Positions 53,939-62,710 of a stretch of 64,000 bases of DNA are shown piece after piece. The stretch covers positions 1-64,000 of the forward strand of contig JPGV01000025.1 of assembly GCA_000724175.1 (NCBI GenBank), written 5' to 3'. Both the position numbers and the translations under genes were made by a program. Source of the stretch: [Candidatus Thermochlorobacteriaceae] bacterium GBChlB (lineage in GTDB: Bacteria; Bacteroidota; Chlorobiia; Chlorobiales; Thermochlorobacteraceae). Under the pieces are notes generated by a model that saw nothing but the letters and a program-made list of their open reading frames with translations, had not been told where the DNA came from and did no database searches. Positions within the stretch are counted from its first letter, which is position 1; the number at the start of each line of letters is the position of its first letter.

Positions 53939-54514
53939 ATGCGAAAACAAATAGACAAAAATGTGCTGGATTCGCTGATTACATCGAAGACACGAGTCAA
54001 ACTTCTGTTGAAATTCTTTTTGAATCACGGAACGGAAGCCTATCTGCGTGAAATGGCGGAAGAGTTTGGCGAATCGACCAACGCGGTGCGCGTCGAGCTG
54101 AACCGATTGACGAAAGCAGGGCTGTTGGAATCGCGCAGCGACGGCAGAACAGTGTTGTATCGCGCCAATGTCAAGCACGCGCTTTTTCCCGAACTCAATA
54201 GCGTTGTTAAAAAATATCTCGGTATTGACCAACTGATTGAATCGGTGTTGGCGCGTTTAGGTAAAGTGGAAATGGCGTTCATCACAGGAGATTATGCAGA
54301 GGGAAACGACTCGGGCATCATTGACCTTGTCATTGTAGGAGAAATCAATCGAGACTACTTGAACCAGTTGGTGGTGAAAACAGAGCAAATGATTCATCGA
54401 AAAATCCGCGCCTTGACACTCAACGCTGACGAATATCAACGGCTTAAAGAAAAACTAAAAGCCGATGGTGCGCTGCTCATCTGGAATGAAAACGGAGCAT
54501 TGGTGGAAAAATGA
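53939..54514 (+). CDS. Winged-helix regulator with nucleotidyltransferase-like C-terminal domain
   Basis: A 191-residue protein. Residues about 1-85 are an ArsR-like winged helix: DSLITSKTRVKLLLKFFLNHGTEAYLREMAEEFGESTNAVRVELNRLTKAGLLESRSDGRTVLYRAN. Residues about 100-191 (GKVEMAFITGDYAEGNDSGIIDLVIVGEINRDYLNQLVVKTEQMIHRKIRAL) look like a small nucleotidyltransferase (MNT) fold: 'G-D/S-x-A..G.DS..IDLxVvG', with key acidic residues partly kept. I know this two-domain type as a common first gene of polysaccharide loci in Chlorobi and Bacteroidota. ATG 53939 is preferred over a longer frame from 53876. Its stop overlaps the Wzm start by 4 bp, so it is translationally coupled. Confidence 0.82.
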   Translation: MRKQIDKNVLDSLITSKTRVKLLLKFFLNHGTEAYLREMAEEFGESTNAVRVELNRLTKAGLLESRSDGRTVLYRANVKHALFPELNSVVKKYLGIDQLIESVLARLGKVEMAFITGDYAEGNDSGIIDLVIVGEINRDYLNQLVVKTEQMIHRKIRALTLNADEYQRLKEKLKADGALLIWNENGALVEK

Positions 54515-55323
54515 GCCAAATCGTCATTGACGCAAATAGGAGTGCTTTTGCGCTTAACATCAAAGAACTCTTCGAGTATCGCGAACTGCTCTGGATGTTA
54601 GCATACCGAGACATCAGAGTTCGCTATGCGCAAACAGTTTTAGGCGTAGTTTGGGCGTTTTTACAGCCAGCGCTGACACTGTTAATCTTCACGCTCGTTT
54701 TTGGAAAAGTTGTAAAAGTCGACACGGGAAGCGTGCCTTACCCGCTCTATGCGCTGGCCGGCATGAGTGTATGGTCGTATTTTTCCAATGTGATGTCGCA
54801 AGCAGGAAATTCAGTCATTGGCGCGCAGGGCATGATCAAGAAAATCTATTTTCCTCGTCTCATTATTCCGCTCTCAAAAGCAATCGCCGCGTTTGTCGAT
54901 TTTCTAGTTGCATTGGCGTTTCTTATCGGAATGATGTTATTTTATGGATTTATTCCGTCGCTCAATGTCGCTGCATCAATTGGATTTATTGCCTTAACGA
55001 TTGTGGCAGGTCTCGGTGTGGGGATTTGGCTCAGCGCGCTGACGATACGATTTCGTGATTTACAATATGTATTGCCATTTATTGTGCAGTTAGGTCTGTA
55101 TGCAACACCAGTTGCATACCCATCATCGCTCGTGCCAGAACAGTATCTGACATTCTATTATCTAAATCCAATGGCAGGAATTATTGATGGATTTAGGTGG
55201 TCATTGTTTGCATCACCATTGAATAATTATGGCATAATCTCCTTCGTTACTTCTGTCTTTTTGTTTATTTCAAGTGTTTATTACTTCAAAAAGAGCGAAG
55301 GCGAAATTGCAGATATTGTCTAA
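54511..55323 (+). CDS. Polysaccharide ABC transporter permease (Wzm/TagG-like)
   Basis: A 270-residue ABC-2 permease with six membrane helices. LFEYRELLWMLAYRDIRVRYAQTVLGVVWAFLQPALTLLIFTLVFGKVV is the conserved first half of O-antigen and teichoic-acid permeases. Other blocks are YPLYALAGMSVWSYFSNVMSQAGNSVIG, KIYFPRLIIPLSKAIAAFVDF and RFRDLQYVLPFIVQLGLYATPVAYP. The end FYLNPMAGIIDGFRW is typical. With the Wzt protein encoded 91 bp downstream it exports a lipid-linked glycan across the inner membrane. Its reading frame starts inside the stop codon of the regulator (ATGA). Its base composition is mildly AT-shifted compared with upstream genes. Confidence 0.95.
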   Translation: MSQIVIDANRSAFALNIKELFEYRELLWMLAYRDIRVRYAQTVLGVVWAFLQPALTLLIFTLVFGKVVKVDTGSVPYPLYALAGMSVWSYFSNVMSQAGNSVIGAQGMIKKIYFPRLIIPLSKAIAAFVDFLVALAFLIGMMLFYGFIPSLNVAASIGFIALTIVAGLGVGIWLSALTIRFRDLQYVLPFIVQLGLYATPVAYPSSLVPEQYLTFYYLNPMAGIIDGFRWSLFASPLNNYGIISFVTSVFLFISSVYYFKKSEGEIADIV

Positions 55324-55414
55324 AAGACAGAGATAAAAAATGATAAGTGGAATTAGAATGTATTTCTCGGATTAGAAAAAAAATATTTCCGAAGTTAAAA
55401 ATGAGATAACTGTA

Positions 55415-56692
55415 ATGTCAAACATTGCAATTAAAGTAGAAAATCTGTCCAAGCTCTATCATATTGGCGCGAAAAAAAGCGGCAGTTTGAGAGAGACGTT
55501 AGAACACTCGTTCAACAAATTGATTGGCAAAAAAGACGCGATTGATAAAGCCGAAGAGTTTTGGGCGTTGAAAGACATCAGTTTTGAAATTAAAAAAGGC
55601 GAAGCGGTTGGCATTATCGGCAGAAATGGTGCAGGAAAGTCCACCTTACTAAAAATTCTCTCTCGTATTACCGAACCGACAACGGGGAAAATTACGATTA
55701 ACGGCAGAGTTGCCAGCCTCTTGGAAGTTGGCACGGGATTTCACCCTGAACTCACGGGACGCGAGAATATCTTTATGAACGGCGCAATTCTGGGAATGAA
55801 GCAAGTTGAAATCAAACGAAAGTTCGATGAAATCGTTGATTTTTCTGGAATTGAAAAATTTATTGACACGCCGGTTAAGCATTACTCATCGGGAATGTAT
55901 GTTCGCTTGGCGTTTGCCGTTGCCGCGCACTTGGAGCCTGAAATTCTGATTATTGACGAAGTTTTGGCAGTTGGAGATGCAGAATTTCAGAAAAAATGTT
56001 TGGGGAAAATGAACGATGTAGCATCAAAAGAAGGAAGAACAGTTTTATTCGTCAGCCACAGCATGACAGCTATATCAAGCTTATGCGCGAGTACTATTTT
56101 GTTGGATAAAGGAAAAATCGAGTTCTTTGGCGAGGCTAAAAGCGGTGTAAATAAATACTTGCAACGTCAGAATTTTACGTCCTCATTTATTGAACTTAAT
56201 CCGAACAATTCACGACAAAGTCACTGGGGGGGACGAAATATTGCTGAGCTAACAAGCATAGAGATATTAAATGAATATAACGAACCAACCAGCGAAGTGA
56301 GAATTGGTGATATTCTAAAGGTAAAGATAGGTATCCAAGTAAAAAAAGACTCAAAAAGTTTAGAAATCGGGTTTGTAATCGTTAACAATCTAGGAAGCCC
56401 TTTAACTGGTTTTGTGTCAAGTTGGGAAGGTATGGAAGCAAGTTTTAATAAAAGTCTACATTACATTGTCTGCGAAATTCCATCTTTGAGTTTATTACCA
56501 AACACTTATAGTATTACCCCATGGGTAAAAGAGCAAGGTCAAGGTGTTGATCATGAGGTTGATATGCCTATTGATTTTCAGGTAATAGGCCAGGATATTA
56601 CAGGGTTTAACCCGTATTTTGAAGCTTATAAACACTTGGGCGTTTTTCAGCGAAGTAAATGGGCAGTATTAAGTCAAGAATTTACGCACTAA
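55415..56692 (+). CDS. Polysaccharide ABC transporter ATPase with glycan-recognition domain (Wzt-like)
   Basis: A 425-residue protein. The ATPase (about 1-250) has Walker A GRNGAGKSTLLKIL, the Wzt/TagH-type segment LEVGTGFHPELTGRENIFMNGAILGM, signature YSSGMYVRLAFAVAAH, Walker B ILIIDEVLAVGD and switch SHSMTAI. The C-terminal domain (about 275-425; starting around RNIAELTSIEILNEYNEP) is a beta-sandwich like the O-antigen-specific domain of Wzt proteins. It would read the non-reducing end of the glycan. The first half has near-average base composition. The second half is much more AT-rich, so the cassette boundary appears to fall inside this gene. Confidence 0.94.
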   Translation: MSNIAIKVENLSKLYHIGAKKSGSLRETLEHSFNKLIGKKDAIDKAEEFWALKDISFEIKKGEAVGIIGRNGAGKSTLLKILSRITEPTTGKITINGRVASLLEVGTGFHPELTGRENIFMNGAILGMKQVEIKRKFDEIVDFSGIEKFIDTPVKHYSSGMYVRLAFAVAAHLEPEILIIDEVLAVGDAEFQKKCLGKMNDVASKEGRTVLFVSHSMTAISSLCASTILLDKGKIEFFGEAKSGVNKYLQRQNFTSSFIELNPNNSRQSHWGGRNIAELTSIEILNEYNEPTSEVRIGDILKVKIGIQVKKDSKSLEIGFVIVNNLGSPLTGFVSSWEGMEASFNKSLHYIVCEIPSLSLLPNTYSITPWVKEQGQGVDHEVDMPIDFQVIGQDITGFNPYFEAYKHLGVFQRSKWAVLSQEFTH

Positions 56693-56702
56693 ATTAATAA
56701 TA

Positions 56703-57740
56703 ATGCTTACTGGCAAATCAGTTTTGGTAACGGGAGCTACAGGCTCTTTTGGAAAAAAGTTTGTTGAAGTATTACTCAAACGGTATCCTGATATTTCGAG
56801 GCTTGTAGTTTTTTCTCGCGACGAGCTAAAGCAATTTGAAATGGCTCAGCTATTCCCACAATGTAAATATCCACCTATCCGTTACTTTTTAGGCGATATC
56901 CGTGATAAAGAACGGCTCTACCGTGCATTTGAGGGAGTAGATTATATTGTCCATGCGGCTGCACTGAAGCAAGTTCCAGCTGCCGAATACAATCCGATAG
57001 AATTTATTAAGACGAACATATTAGGCGCCGAAAATATAATAAATGCCGCAATAGATTGCGGCGTAAAAAAAATAGTTGCCTTGTCAACTGATAAGGCTGC
57101 AGCCCCAATTAACTTGTACGGAGCAACAAAGTTATGCTCAGATAAACTGTTCATATCTGCAAATAATATGAAGGGTCATCATGACATTTGTTTCTCTATA
57201 GTGAGGTACGGCAATGTAATTGGCTCTCGTGGCTCGGTAATGCCTTTTTTCTTGCAAAAGCGTAAAGAAGGTGTAATTCCTATTACTCATCCAGAGATGA
57301 CAAGGTTCAATATCTCGCTTATTGAGGGCGTAGAAATGGTGTTGTATGCTCTTGAAAACTCGCAGGGCGGAGAATTATTTGTCCCCAAGATTCCCTCTTA
57401 TCGTATTATTGATGTAGCACAAGCTATCGCTCCAAACTGCAAACATGAAATTGTAGGAATTCGTCCTGGCGAAAAACTTCATGAGGAAATGATTACGGAA
57501 CATGACTCTGTCAACACATTTGATTTTGGAAAGTATTATGTTATTTTTCCGCATACATCGATCTCGAATGTACAGGAAATAGTAAGAAAATTTAATGCAA
57601 AACAAATGCCTCTTGGATTCAAGTATAACTCTGGAACAAATACAGAGTGGTTGACTGTGTCAGAAATTCGGGAGCAAGTTCGTAAGCATATTGACCCTAA
57701 CTTTATTGTAGAAGAGCATGAAACCAATTCCATACGGTAG
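56703..57740 (+). CDS. pseB: UDP-N-acetylglucosamine 4,6-dehydratase (inverting)
   Basis: A 345-residue short-chain dehydrogenase/reductase without membrane helices, which separates it from long FlaA1/CapD relatives. NAD-binding GATGSFGKKFV, RDELKQFEMAQLFP, the typical HAAALKQVPAAEYNPIEFIKTNILGAENI, and the catalytic STDKAAAPINLYGATK (Tyr and Lys of YxxxK) are present. Late motifs are PGEKLHEEMITEHD and YNSGTNTEWL. It catalyses the first step of pseudaminic acid synthesis, making UDP-4-keto-6-deoxy-L-AltNAc from UDP-GlcNAc. Its 3' end overlaps pseC by 23 bp. Confidence 0.95.
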   Translation: MLTGKSVLVTGATGSFGKKFVEVLLKRYPDISRLVVFSRDELKQFEMAQLFPQCKYPPIRYFLGDIRDKERLYRAFEGVDYIVHAAALKQVPAAEYNPIEFIKTNILGAENIINAAIDCGVKKIVALSTDKAAAPINLYGATKLCSDKLFISANNMKGHHDICFSIVRYGNVIGSRGSVMPFFLQKRKEGVIPITHPEMTRFNISLIEGVEMVLYALENSQGGELFVPKIPSYRIIDVAQAIAPNCKHEIVGIRPGEKLHEEMITEHDSVNTFDFGKYYVIFPHTSISNVQEIVRKFNAKQMPLGFKYNSGTNTEWLTVSEIREQVRKHIDPNFIVEEHETNSIR

Positions 57741-58872
57741 GCAGCACATCACAGAAAAGGATATTGAAGCTGTTATCGAGGTTCTTCGTTCGGACTTTTT
57801 AACACAGGGTCCGAAAATTTCTGAGTTTGAGGAGATGTTTGCGAAATACATCGGCTCAAAATATGCTATTGCAGTATCCAACGGCACCGCAGCATTGCAT
57901 CTTTCAGCGCTGGCATTAGGGGTTAAGGCAGGCCAGAAAGTCATTACATCACCCATCACATTTGCCGCGTCTGCCAATTGTGTTCGTTACTGCGGAGGTG
58001 ATGTGATATTTTGTGATGTTGACGCTGAAACTGTTTTAATTGACTTGCAACAATTAAAATCAATTTTAGAAAAAAAATCAAAAATTTCAGGCATAATTCC
58101 GGTAAACTTTGCAGGATATCCGGTTGATTTAAGTAAATTGCGGAAAATAGCGGACGAATATAATCTATGGATACTTGAAGATGCATGTCATTCACCTGGC
58201 GGATATTTTATTGATGATAATAATGTGAAACGCCGATGCGGGGACGGAACGCTTGCTGACTTGGCGATTTTCTCATTCCATCCAGTGAAGCATATTGCAA
58301 CTGGTGAAGGCGGTATGATAACTACTAATCGAAAAGATTTATACGAGAAGATACTTTTGCTAAGAACCCATGGAATTACGCGAAATTCTGATTTACTCAC
58401 AGAAAATCATGGAGGTTGGTACTATGAAATGCATGACCTTGGTTTCAATTATCGCTTAACGGATTTCCAAGCAGCGCTTGGTATTTCTCAATTAACTCAT
58501 GCTGAAGACGGGCTAAAACGACGCAGAAAAATTGCTCAGCGATATGATGACGCCTTCTTAAACGCACCAATTAAAATAATACGCCCAAAGGAAAATTTTT
58601 GCCATGCATACCATTTATACATTATTCAAGTTAAAAACAGGTTACAACTTTACAATTACTTGCGGTCAAACAATATTTTTCCTCAAGTCCACTATATTCC
58701 GGTTCATTTGATGCCTTATTACAAGAATCTTGGTTGGAAAAAGGGGGACTTTCCCAATGCAGAAGAATATTACGAAAATTGTTTAAGCCTGCCAATATAT
58801 CCAACTCTTACAGACGAAGAACAAGAATTCATCATTCAAACAGTTCTTAAATTTCAAGATAATGACTACTGA
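57718..58872 (+). CDS. pseC: UDP-4-amino-4,6-dideoxy-N-acetyl-L-altrosamine transaminase
   Basis: A 384-residue PLP-dependent sugar aminotransferase (DegT/DnrJ/EryC1 family). The start KPIPYGRQHITEKDIEAVIEVLRSDFLTQGP is the classic PseC opening. NGTAALHLSALALG binds phosphate; ITSPITFAASANCVRYCGG and LEDACHSPGG follow; the PLP lysine is K191 in FSFHPVKHIATGEGG. The end HYIPVHLMPYYKNLGWKKGDFPNAEEYYENCLSLPIYPTLTDEEQ is conserved. It uses glutamate to aminate the PseB product. It overlaps pseB (23 bp) and the methyltransferase gene (11 bp), evidence for one tightly packed operon. Confidence 0.95.
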   Translation: MKPIPYGRQHITEKDIEAVIEVLRSDFLTQGPKISEFEEMFAKYIGSKYAIAVSNGTAALHLSALALGVKAGQKVITSPITFAASANCVRYCGGDVIFCDVDAETVLIDLQQLKSILEKKSKISGIIPVNFAGYPVDLSKLRKIADEYNLWILEDACHSPGGYFIDDNNVKRRCGDGTLADLAIFSFHPVKHIATGEGGMITTNRKDLYEKILLLRTHGITRNSDLLTENHGGWYYEMHDLGFNYRLTDFQAALGISQLTHAEDGLKRRRKIAQRYDDAFLNAPIKIIRPKENFCHAYHLYIIQVKNRLQLYNYLRSNNIFPQVHYIPVHLMPYYKNLGWKKGDFPNAEEYYENCLSLPIYPTLTDEEQEFIIQTVLKFQDNDY

Positions 58873-59509
58873 GCAAGAAAAATTTTGGAACGGGCAATTC
58901 GGAAAAGACTACACAGATAGAAATCCGCAAAACTCTCTCGAAATGAACGAGTATTACTTGAAAAATTTTGGAATATCGCGGATTGATATGAACAAAAAGT
59001 TCTTATCTGATATGCCATACGACCTCAATATCTTAGAAGTAGGATGCAATATTGGCTCTCAGCTTCAAATTCTGCAAGAAATGGGATTCAAAAACTTATA
59101 TGGAATTGAACTGCAAGATTATGCAGTTGAACAAGCAAAAAGGCATACAAGAAATATTAATATTATTCAAGGGTCAGGGTTCGATATACCTTTTCGGGAT
59201 CAGTATTTTGATATAGTCTATACCAGCGGGGTCTTGATTCACATTGCGCCGATAAATCACCAAAGAATTATGAGCGAAATATCCAGATGTACAAAAAAAT
59301 ATATTTGGGGATATGAATATTATGCTGAGTCGGTTCAAGAAATTTCCTATAGAGGAAATAACGGTTTTCTATGGAAAGCTGATTATGCCAATATTTTTGT
59401 ACAATCCATTCCGAATTTGCGTATCACAAAAAAAGAGTTTTTTCCTTATTTATCTGATACAGAAAAGGGAAACATAGATTGTATGTATCTTATCGAGAAA
59501 CAATTGTGA
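58862..59509 (+). CDS. Pseudaminic acid locus-associated methyltransferase
   Basis: A 215-residue class I SAM-dependent methyltransferase. It opens TEQEKFWNGQFGKDYTDRNPQN, the start typical of methylases linked to pseudaminic acid loci. Motif I is ILEVGCNIGSQLQIL, then LYGIELQDYAVEQAK, and FDIVYTSGVLIHIAP for motif IV with its hydrophobic context. It lies between pseC and pseF and overlaps both borders closely. It may methylate the nonulosonic acid or an attached acyl group; the acceptor is not known from sequence. Confidence 0.85.
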   Translation: MTTEQEKFWNGQFGKDYTDRNPQNSLEMNEYYLKNFGISRIDMNKKFLSDMPYDLNILEVGCNIGSQLQILQEMGFKNLYGIELQDYAVEQAKRHTRNINIIQGSGFDIPFRDQYFDIVYTSGVLIHIAPINHQRIMSEISRCTKKYIWGYEYYAESVQEISYRGNNGFLWKADYANIFVQSIPNLRITKKEFFPYLSDTEKGNIDCMYLIEKQL

Positions 59510-59517
59510 GACTTTAT

Positions 59518-60207
59518 ATGAGACTTTGTATAATTACAGCGCGCGGTGGAAGCAAAAGAATTCCACGTAAAAACATTAAGCTGTTCCTAGGCAAGCCAAT
59601 TATTGCTTACTCTATAAGCGTTGCGATAGAGTCAAATATCTTTGATGAGGTTATGGTGTCTACTGATGACAGCGAAATATCTCAAATAGCAACCCGTTAT
59701 GGCGCAGTTGTTCCCTTCATGAGAAGCACAAAAACCTCTGATGACTTTGCTACAACTTATGATGTGATTGAAGAAGTAGTTTTAGAGTATCACAATCTTG
59801 GTTTTAGAGTAGAACAGGCTTGTTGCATATATCCAACTGCGCCGTTTGTAAGTGTTAAAATACTGCACGACAGTTTTACATTATTGCAAGAAAGAAAATT
59901 TGATATTGTTTTCCCTGTCGTCCGTTTCAATTCTCCGATCCAAAGGGCATTGAAAATAGAAAGTGGAAAAGTTAGCATGATATATGATGAAAATATCAAT
60001 AAACGTACGCAAGATTTAATTCCAGCTTATCACGATGCTGGTCAGTTTTATTCATTTAACGTGCCTCCTGTTATTAAAGAAAAATCTTTAATGACTAAAA
60101 ATACAGGGGCAATAGAAATATCTGAAATGGAAGCTCAGGACATAGATAATCCAACTGATTGGGAGTTAGCGGAATTTAAATTTCAGTGGCTACATAAAAA
60201 CAAATGA
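59518..60207 (+). CDS. pseF: CMP-pseudaminic acid synthetase (cytidylyltransferase)
   Basis: A 229-residue nucleotidyltransferase of the CMP-sialic acid synthetase family. RLCIITARGGSKRIPRKNIKLFLGKPIIAYSI is the nucleotide-binding P-loop region; VMVSTDDSEISQIATRYGA and VEQACCIYPTAPFVSVKIL follow. The C-terminal YHDAGQFYSFNVPP and IDNPTDWELAEFKF are typical of PseF. ATG 59518 was chosen because it starts the conserved sequence. It activates pseudaminic acid with CTP. It ends 4 bp inside the next gene's start (ATGA). Confidence 0.93.
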   Translation: MRLCIITARGGSKRIPRKNIKLFLGKPIIAYSISVAIESNIFDEVMVSTDDSEISQIATRYGAVVPFMRSTKTSDDFATTYDVIEEVVLEYHNLGFRVEQACCIYPTAPFVSVKILHDSFTLLQERKFDIVFPVVRFNSPIQRALKIESGKVSMIYDENINKRTQDLIPAYHDAGQFYSFNVPPVIKEKSLMTKNTGAIEISEMEAQDIDNPTDWELAEFKFQWLHKNK

Positions 60208-61670
60208 AAGTCGTTCTTATTACAGAAGGAAGCCGAACAATTGGCTTTGGTCACATTACTCGCCTTACGGGGATATACCAGGCTTTCGAGGAAAAAGGAA
60301 TTATGCCGAAGTTCTATGTCAACGGCGATGATACGACTAATTCCTTGCTTTCTGGAAAAAGTGTTGAAATTATTAATTGGATTGAAAATGAATCATCGTT
60401 ATTTGAAAAGATTAAGGATGCAGACATTGCAGTTGTAGATTCATATCTGGCAAATCTAGAATTTTATAAAAAACTCTCGGAAATGGTTGGCTTGCTGGTG
60501 TCTATGGACGACAATATTAGGTTACCCTATCCTAATGGGGTTGTTGTCAATGGAACTTTTGAATCTGAGAACTGGCAGTTTAATAAAATTGAAGGCGTTG
60601 CTTACTTATTTGGTAGTCAGTATATGCCTCTTCGTAAAGCATTTTGGAATATTCCTGAAAAAAAGATTTGCGATACCGTTCAAGTTTTGATGATAACTTT
60701 TGGCGGGGAAGATTTTAGAAATATGACACCCAAAGTGTTGAAAGGTCTCAATGAAGCATATCCAAACATAAGAAAAAAAGTTATCATCGGAAGTGCGTTT
60801 AATCATGTTAAAGAAATTGAAGAATACACAAATGAAAATGTAGAACTTATCTTTTCTCCTGACGCGGATGACATGAAAAAGATTATGCTCGAATCGGATA
60901 TTGCAATCACGGCGGGTGGCCAAACACTTTATGAACTTGCTTGTTGCGGAGTTCCGGCAATTGCAGTCCAAGTAGCTGACAATCAAAAAAATAATATCGT
61001 TGGGGCTTTGAAATTAGGAGTCATTGAGTTTGCAGGAGAGTGGGACGATGAAGGGTTAATATTTAAGATAATTTCTAATGTTAATGTTTTAATGTCTAAG
61101 GAAGAGCGAGAGAAAAAGTATAAAATTGGAAAATCTTTGGTAGTCAATAATTCATCAAAGAAAGATGTCGAAGTGTTTATTGAAATATTTGGAGAAAAAT
61201 CCATTTTAGTCAGGACTGCTTCCGCCAATGATGTAATGTCAGTACTGGAGTTGTCAAATGAAAATGAAGTGCGTAGTAATTCATTCAACAGCGAACCTAT
61301 TTCTGTTGAAAATCATAAAATATGGTTCGCTAAAAAAATCCAAGATTATCATACTGTGTTCTTGATTGCGGAGATTAATAATGATTTTTTAGGGCAGATA
61401 CGGTTTGAAATCGAAAACAATAAAGCAGTTGTTGGAGTGAGCGTCAGGAAAAATTACAGAAGATATGGATTTGGTAAAATTATAATGAAAAAATCTTTAG
61501 ATTTTCTAAAAAAAAGCAGGCCGAATATTATCTCAGTTTTTGCATACATAAAAGAAGATAATATACCATCAATTAAATACTTTCAATCCTGTAAATTTCT
61601 GCCCGTGCAAGAGATTCTATTTAACGGATTTAAATCTTGGGAATACATTTACAAATATGATGAGCAATAA
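60204..61670 (+). CDS. PseG hydrolase fused to PseH-like GNAT acetyltransferase
   Basis: A 488-residue fusion. Residues about 1-335 are PseG, the UDP-sugar hydrolase that frees 6-deoxy-AltdiNAc: VVLITEGSRTIGFGHITRLTG (catalytic His in GxGHxxR), VVDSYLANLEFYKKL, VSMDDNIRLPYPNGVVVNG, LMITFGGEDFRNMTPKVL and AGGQTLYELACCGVPAIAVQVADNQKNN. Residues about 340-488 are a GNAT domain resembling PseH, the N-acetyltransferase that acts on the aminated sugar: LVRTASANDVMSVLELSNENEVRSNSF, then VGVSVRKNYRRYGFGKIIMKKSLDFL. Two consecutive pathway steps thus sit in one chain. It overlaps pseF by 4 bp and pseI by 14 bp. Confidence 0.92.
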   Translation: MKVVLITEGSRTIGFGHITRLTGIYQAFEEKGIMPKFYVNGDDTTNSLLSGKSVEIINWIENESSLFEKIKDADIAVVDSYLANLEFYKKLSEMVGLLVSMDDNIRLPYPNGVVVNGTFESENWQFNKIEGVAYLFGSQYMPLRKAFWNIPEKKICDTVQVLMITFGGEDFRNMTPKVLKGLNEAYPNIRKKVIIGSAFNHVKEIEEYTNENVELIFSPDADDMKKIMLESDIAITAGGQTLYELACCGVPAIAVQVADNQKNNIVGALKLGVIEFAGEWDDEGLIFKIISNVNVLMSKEEREKKYKIGKSLVVNNSSKKDVEVFIEIFGEKSILVRTASANDVMSVLELSNENEVRSNSFNSEPISVENHKIWFAKKIQDYHTVFLIAEINNDFLGQIRFEIENNKAVVGVSVRKNYRRYGFGKIIMKKSLDFLKKSRPNIISVFAYIKEDNIPSIKYFQSCKFLPVQEILFNGFKSWEYIYKYDEQ

Positions 61671-62709
61671 AATAAAAATAGCGGATCATTTAATAGAACC
61701 CAATTCTGCAACTTTTATAATAGCTGAATTATCTGCTAATCACAACCAAAACTTTGATATTGCCGTAAAAACTATTCAGGCAGCAAAAGAATCGGGCGCA
61801 GACGCAATCAAACTGCAAACCTATACTGCTGATACGCTTACAATTGATTCAGATAAATCTTTTTTCAAGATTGAAGGAACACTTTGGAATGGAAAAAGCT
61901 TATACCAACTTTATCAAGAAGCATATACGCCTTGGGAATGGCAACCTAAACTAAAGGAGGTTGCGGAGTCGCTTGGCCTTGTGTGTTTTTCATCGCCTTT
62001 TGATAGGTCGGCAGTCGACTTTTTGGAAAAAATCAATGTTCCAGCCTATAAAATTGCCTCTTTTGAGATTGTTGATATACCGTTGATTGAATATGTTGCT
62101 TCAAAAGGCAAGCCTGTAATAATTTCTACGGGAATTGCAACACTCGCAGATATAGAAAATGCAGTTCAATCTTGTAAAAAAATGGGTAATCATCAAATAG
62201 CGTTGCTAAAATGCACTTCGCAATACCCCGCGCCAGTTGAAGAAGCAAATTTAAATACGATTCCAAATTTGGCTCAGACTTTCAATACAGTTGTCGGGCT
62301 TTCGGATCATACAATGGAGATTGCTGTTCCTGTTGCTTCTGTAGCACTTGGAGCTAGGATTATTGAGAAGCATTTCATCCTCGATAGAAGCATTGGCGGT
62401 CCTGATGCGGACTTCTCGCTCAACGCTTCCGAATTTAAGGCAATGGTGAACGCTGTTCGTCAAACTGAAAAAGCATTAGGAAGCGTCAGTTATGAATTAA
62501 CTGAAAAAACTAAGAAAAGTCGGGTGTTTTCACGTTCATTATTTGCTGTTAAAGATATATCGCCCGGAGAAATTTTAACAGAGGAAAATATTCGCTCTAT
62601 TCGTCCAGGTCATGGACTATCTCCATTACATTACAAAGATGTAATTGGTAAAAAAGCAACGATGCCAATAGAAAAGGGAACGCCTCTTAAATGGGAGAAT
62701 TTTATTTGA
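61657..62709 (+). CDS. pseI: Pseudaminic acid synthase
   Basis: A 350-residue NeuB-family enzyme that condenses 6-deoxy-AltdiNAc with phosphoenolpyruvate. The N-terminal TIM barrel has FIIAELSANHNQNFDIAVKTIQAAKESGADAIKLQTYTADTLTID, then CFSSPFDRSAVDFLEKINVPAYKIASFEI and VIISTGIATLADIENAV. ALLKCTSQYPAPVEEANLNTI and VGLSDHTMEIAVPVASVALGARIIEKHF are the PEP and metal sites. The C-terminal antifreeze-like (SAF) domain covers about 290-350 (SRSLFAVKDISPGEILTEENIRSIRPGHGLSP). The WNGKSLYQLYQEAYTPWEW block favours PseI over NeuB or LegI. Confidence 0.95.
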   Translation: MMSNKIKIADHLIEPNSATFIIAELSANHNQNFDIAVKTIQAAKESGADAIKLQTYTADTLTIDSDKSFFKIEGTLWNGKSLYQLYQEAYTPWEWQPKLKEVAESLGLVCFSSPFDRSAVDFLEKINVPAYKIASFEIVDIPLIEYVASKGKPVIISTGIATLADIENAVQSCKKMGNHQIALLKCTSQYPAPVEEANLNTIPNLAQTFNTVVGLSDHTMEIAVPVASVALGARIIEKHFILDRSIGGPDADFSLNASEFKAMVNAVRQTEKALGSVSYELTEKTKKSRVFSRSLFAVKDISPGEILTEENIRSIRPGHGLSPLHYKDVIGKKATMPIEKGTPLKWENFI

Positions 62710-62710
62710 T

